Assembly (NCBI GenBank): GCA_016887485.1
Contig: CP069394.1
Span: 2,108,001-2,172,000, forward strand
DNA length: 64,000 nt
DNA from: Chloroflexota bacterium
GTDB lineage: Bacteria > Chloroflexota > Anaerolineae > Anaerolineales > Anaerolineaceae
Direction of reading: 5' to 3'
Part shown: positions 62,479 to 64,000 of the stretch, piece by piece
How positions within the stretch are numbered: the stretch's first letter is position 1
Layout of the letters: each line of letters begins with the position of its first letter
Position numbers and translations under genes: made by a program
The notes under the pieces: model-generated
What the model saw: the letters and a program-made list of their open reading frames with translations, nothing else
What the model was told of the DNA's origin: nothing
Database searches by the model: none

Positions 62479-64000
62479 TTAGAGCTCCACGGTAGCTAGA
62501 TCGGGTTGCTCCTGGTGATCGCCATTTTTATCGTTCTTCAGGACGATCTTCTTCACTTCTGTGCCGTCCTCCATAACGGTTTCCACATCCACCAGGATGT
62601 TCTCACCCTCTTTGAAGGTGTTGGCAAGCAAGGCATCGGAGAGTGTATCTTCCACATTTTGCTGGATCACCCGGCGAAGCGGGCGGGCACCCATCTCTGG
62701 GTTATAGCCCTCATCCGCCAGTAGGTCCAAAGCGGCTTCACTGGCCCGCAGTTGGATATTATTCTCTTCCAGACGGGAATTGACTTTATCAAGTTCGAGC
62801 TTGACGATCTTATGGATGTCTTCCTTATTCAATGAGCGGAAGATGATCACCGAATCCAGCCGGTTGATAAACTCGGGCCGGAAGGTGCGTTTGAGCGCAT
62901 CGGTCAGCTTCTTGCGCATTTCCTTGTAGGATTGCGCTTCTTCCTGGGCTTCATCCACGGTCAGCGAGAAGCCGAAGTTGGATTGACGCTGGATCATATC
63001 GGCGCCCACGTTGGTGGTCATGATGATGATCGCGTTACGGAAATCCACCTTGTGGCCCCGGGCATCGGTGAGATGGCCTTCTTCCATGATCTGCAGCAAC
63101 ATGTTATGTGCTTCAGGATGGGCTTTTTCGATCTCATCAAAGACGACGATCGAGTAGGGGCGGCGGCGGATCGCTTCGGTGAGCTGGCCTGCTTCTTCAT
63201 AGCCAACATAGCCGGGAGGAGCGCCAACCAGGCGGCTGACGCTGTGACGTTCCATGAACTCGGACATATCCAGTTGGATCAGCGCTTCTTCGCTGCCAAA
63301 CATGAACTTTGCCAGGGCTTTGGTCAGTTCGGTCTTGCCGACCCCGGTGGGACCAAGGAATATGAAGGAACCAACTGGGCGGTTGGGGTCTTTCAACCCA
63401 GCTCGCGCCCGACGAATGGCCTTTGAAATGGTCTCGATGGCTTCATCCTGACCGATGATGTGGTCTCTCAGGCTGCCTTCCATATTTAGCAGGCGAGCAG
63501 ATTCTTCCGTCTTGAGCTGCATCAGAGGCACACCAGTCCACATTGAGATCAGCTCGGCAATATCTTCGGAGGTAACGTGAGGGCTGTTGCTGCGATCCCA
63601 AACGGTCCGCATTTTTTCAATCTGACTTTCAAGGTCGTCAATCTGATTTTGCAGTTCTTCAACCCGGTCAAATTGTTCTTCATCTTTGGCTTCTTCAAGC
63701 GCTTTGCGGCTATCCCGCAGGGTGGTGATGATTTCTTTGGCATCAAATGAGGTTGGGCTCTTATACATCCGCACGCGGGAGGCTGATTCATCGACCAGGT
63801 CGATGGCCTTGTCGGGCAGGAACCGGTCGCTCACATAGCGAGCAGAGAGCTTGGCCGCGGATTCGAGGGCTTCATCTTCAATGGTCAGCCGGTGGTGGTC
63901 TTCATAGGCGGAGCGGATCCCATGCAGGATTTGAATGGTCTCTTCCACGGAGGGTTCTTCCACCACGATAGGCTGGAACCGGCGCTCGAGGGCGGCATCA
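62479..64000 (-). CDS. clpC: ATP-dependent Clp protease ATPase ClpC, N-terminus beyond the window
   Basis: The frame is open to the window's right edge, so the N-terminal domain and most of the first AAA+ module are missing. The visible 506 residues hold the end of NBD1 (LERRFQPIVVEEPS), a short middle coiled-coil (KALEEAKDEEQFDRVEELQNQ), and the whole second AAA+ module with GPTGVGKTE, VVFDEIEKAHPE and a conserved C-terminus. The UVR-like middle segment supports ClpC over ClpB. It is the first visible gene of an operon with radA. Confidence 0.93.
   Translation of the reverse strand, partial: DAALERRFQPIVVEEPSVEETIQILHGIRSAYEDHHRLTIEDEALESAAKLSARYVSDRFLPDKAIDLVDESASRVRMYKSPTSFDAKEIITTLRDSRKALEEAKDEEQFDRVEELQNQIDDLESQIEKMRTVWDRSNSPHVTSEDIAELISMWTGVPLMQLKTEESARLLNMEGSLRDHIIGQDEAIETISKAIRRARAGLKDPNRPVGSFIFLGPTGVGKTELTKALAKFMFGSEEALIQLDMSEFMERHSVSRLVGAPPGYVGYEEAGQLTEAIRRRPYSIVVFDEIEKAHPEAHNMLLQIMEEGHLTDARGHKVDFRNAIIIMTTNVGADMIQRQSNFGFSLTVDEAQEEAQSYKEMRKKLTDALKRTFRPEFINRLDSVIIFRSLNKEDIHKIVKLELDKVNSRLEENNIQLRASEAALDLLADEGYNPEMGARPLRRVIQQNVEDTLSDALLANTFKEGENILVDVETVMEDGTEVKKIVLKNDKNGDHQEQPDLATVEL

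Noticed and set aside
1-64000. tRNA or rRNA genes
   Set aside because: I found no cloverleaf with a T-loop and acceptor pairing, and no rRNA-like sequence; a covariance search would decide.
1-64000. CRISPR array or cas genes
   Set aside because: The repeats seen are intergenic hairpins at irregular spacing with no spacer pattern; no cas motif is present.

Overview
The window reads as an origin-proximal stretch of a moderately GC-rich (about 50-55% by eye), anaerobic bacterial chromosome, most likely Chloroflexota of the Anaerolineae type. That placement is an inference. It rests on the gene mix: zinc-ribbon membrane proteins, VanW and LCP proteins, Thr/Pro-linker lipoproteins, DegV, CpXC and SIMPL proteins, an anaerobe-type hybrid cluster protein, a CXXXY-type CcmE and a ChlI/ChlD gene. 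No rRNA or tRNA is visible. The only clear structural RNA gene is a small SRP RNA at 26245-26349.

Layout. 1-12.8 kb: tandem SIMPL proteins, DegV, cell-envelope genes (LCP, Trm112-like, VanW), an SLC13 permease, two tandem M28 peptidases, CcmE, a deoxynucleoside kinase and a nucleotidyltransferase. 12.8-13.3 kb: a gene-free 520 bp segment with three perfect DnaA boxes, further degenerate boxes, DnaA-trio-like triplets and an AT-rich stretch, proposed here as oriC. 13.3-21.4 kb: small enzymes (OsmC, GNAT, nitroreductase), a TetR regulator with a palindromic operator next to a GH13 glycosidase, an acyltransferase, an FkbM methyltransferase and a zinc-ribbon protein. 21.6 kb: two perfect parS sites. 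22-30.7 kb: a PEP/pyruvate-binding protein, dnaN, SRP RNA, a methyltransferase, a lytic transglycosylase, a DUF692-like protein, an ICMT-like protein and an Ldh-family oxidoreductase. 31-47 kb: GDPD plus a GH3-like membrane protein, a Ser/Thr kinase, a ChlI/ChlD gene split by a -1 frameshift at an A9 run, NifU, an ABC-F gene behind a leader peptide and attenuator, FHA and CpXC proteins and several exported proteins. 47-53.2 kb: an ATP-cone/uridine-kinase fusion, then an island with an AT-rich UvrD-like helicase and an hcp-cupin pair lying between two copies of the 3' end of the neighbouring phosphomutase gene. 53.2-64 kb: hexose-phosphate mutases (PMM-like, GlmM), an EEP nuclease, then a minus-strand operon clpC-radA-(DUF6391-like)-holA-(2H phosphoesterase), with clpC cut by the window edge.

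How it fits together. oriC-like DNA, parS, dnaN and SRP RNA within about 13 kb suggest a replication and segregation core, although dnaA and parAB are not in the window. Envelope genes are scattered throughout (LCP, VanW, GlmM, lytic transglycosylase, GH3-like, acyltransferase). The most interesting gene-expression devices are the ChlI/ChlD frameshift, the ABC-F leader-peptide attenuator and the TetR operator pair. Accessory DNA consists of dispersed hairpin repeats and the island at 48.5-53.2 kb.
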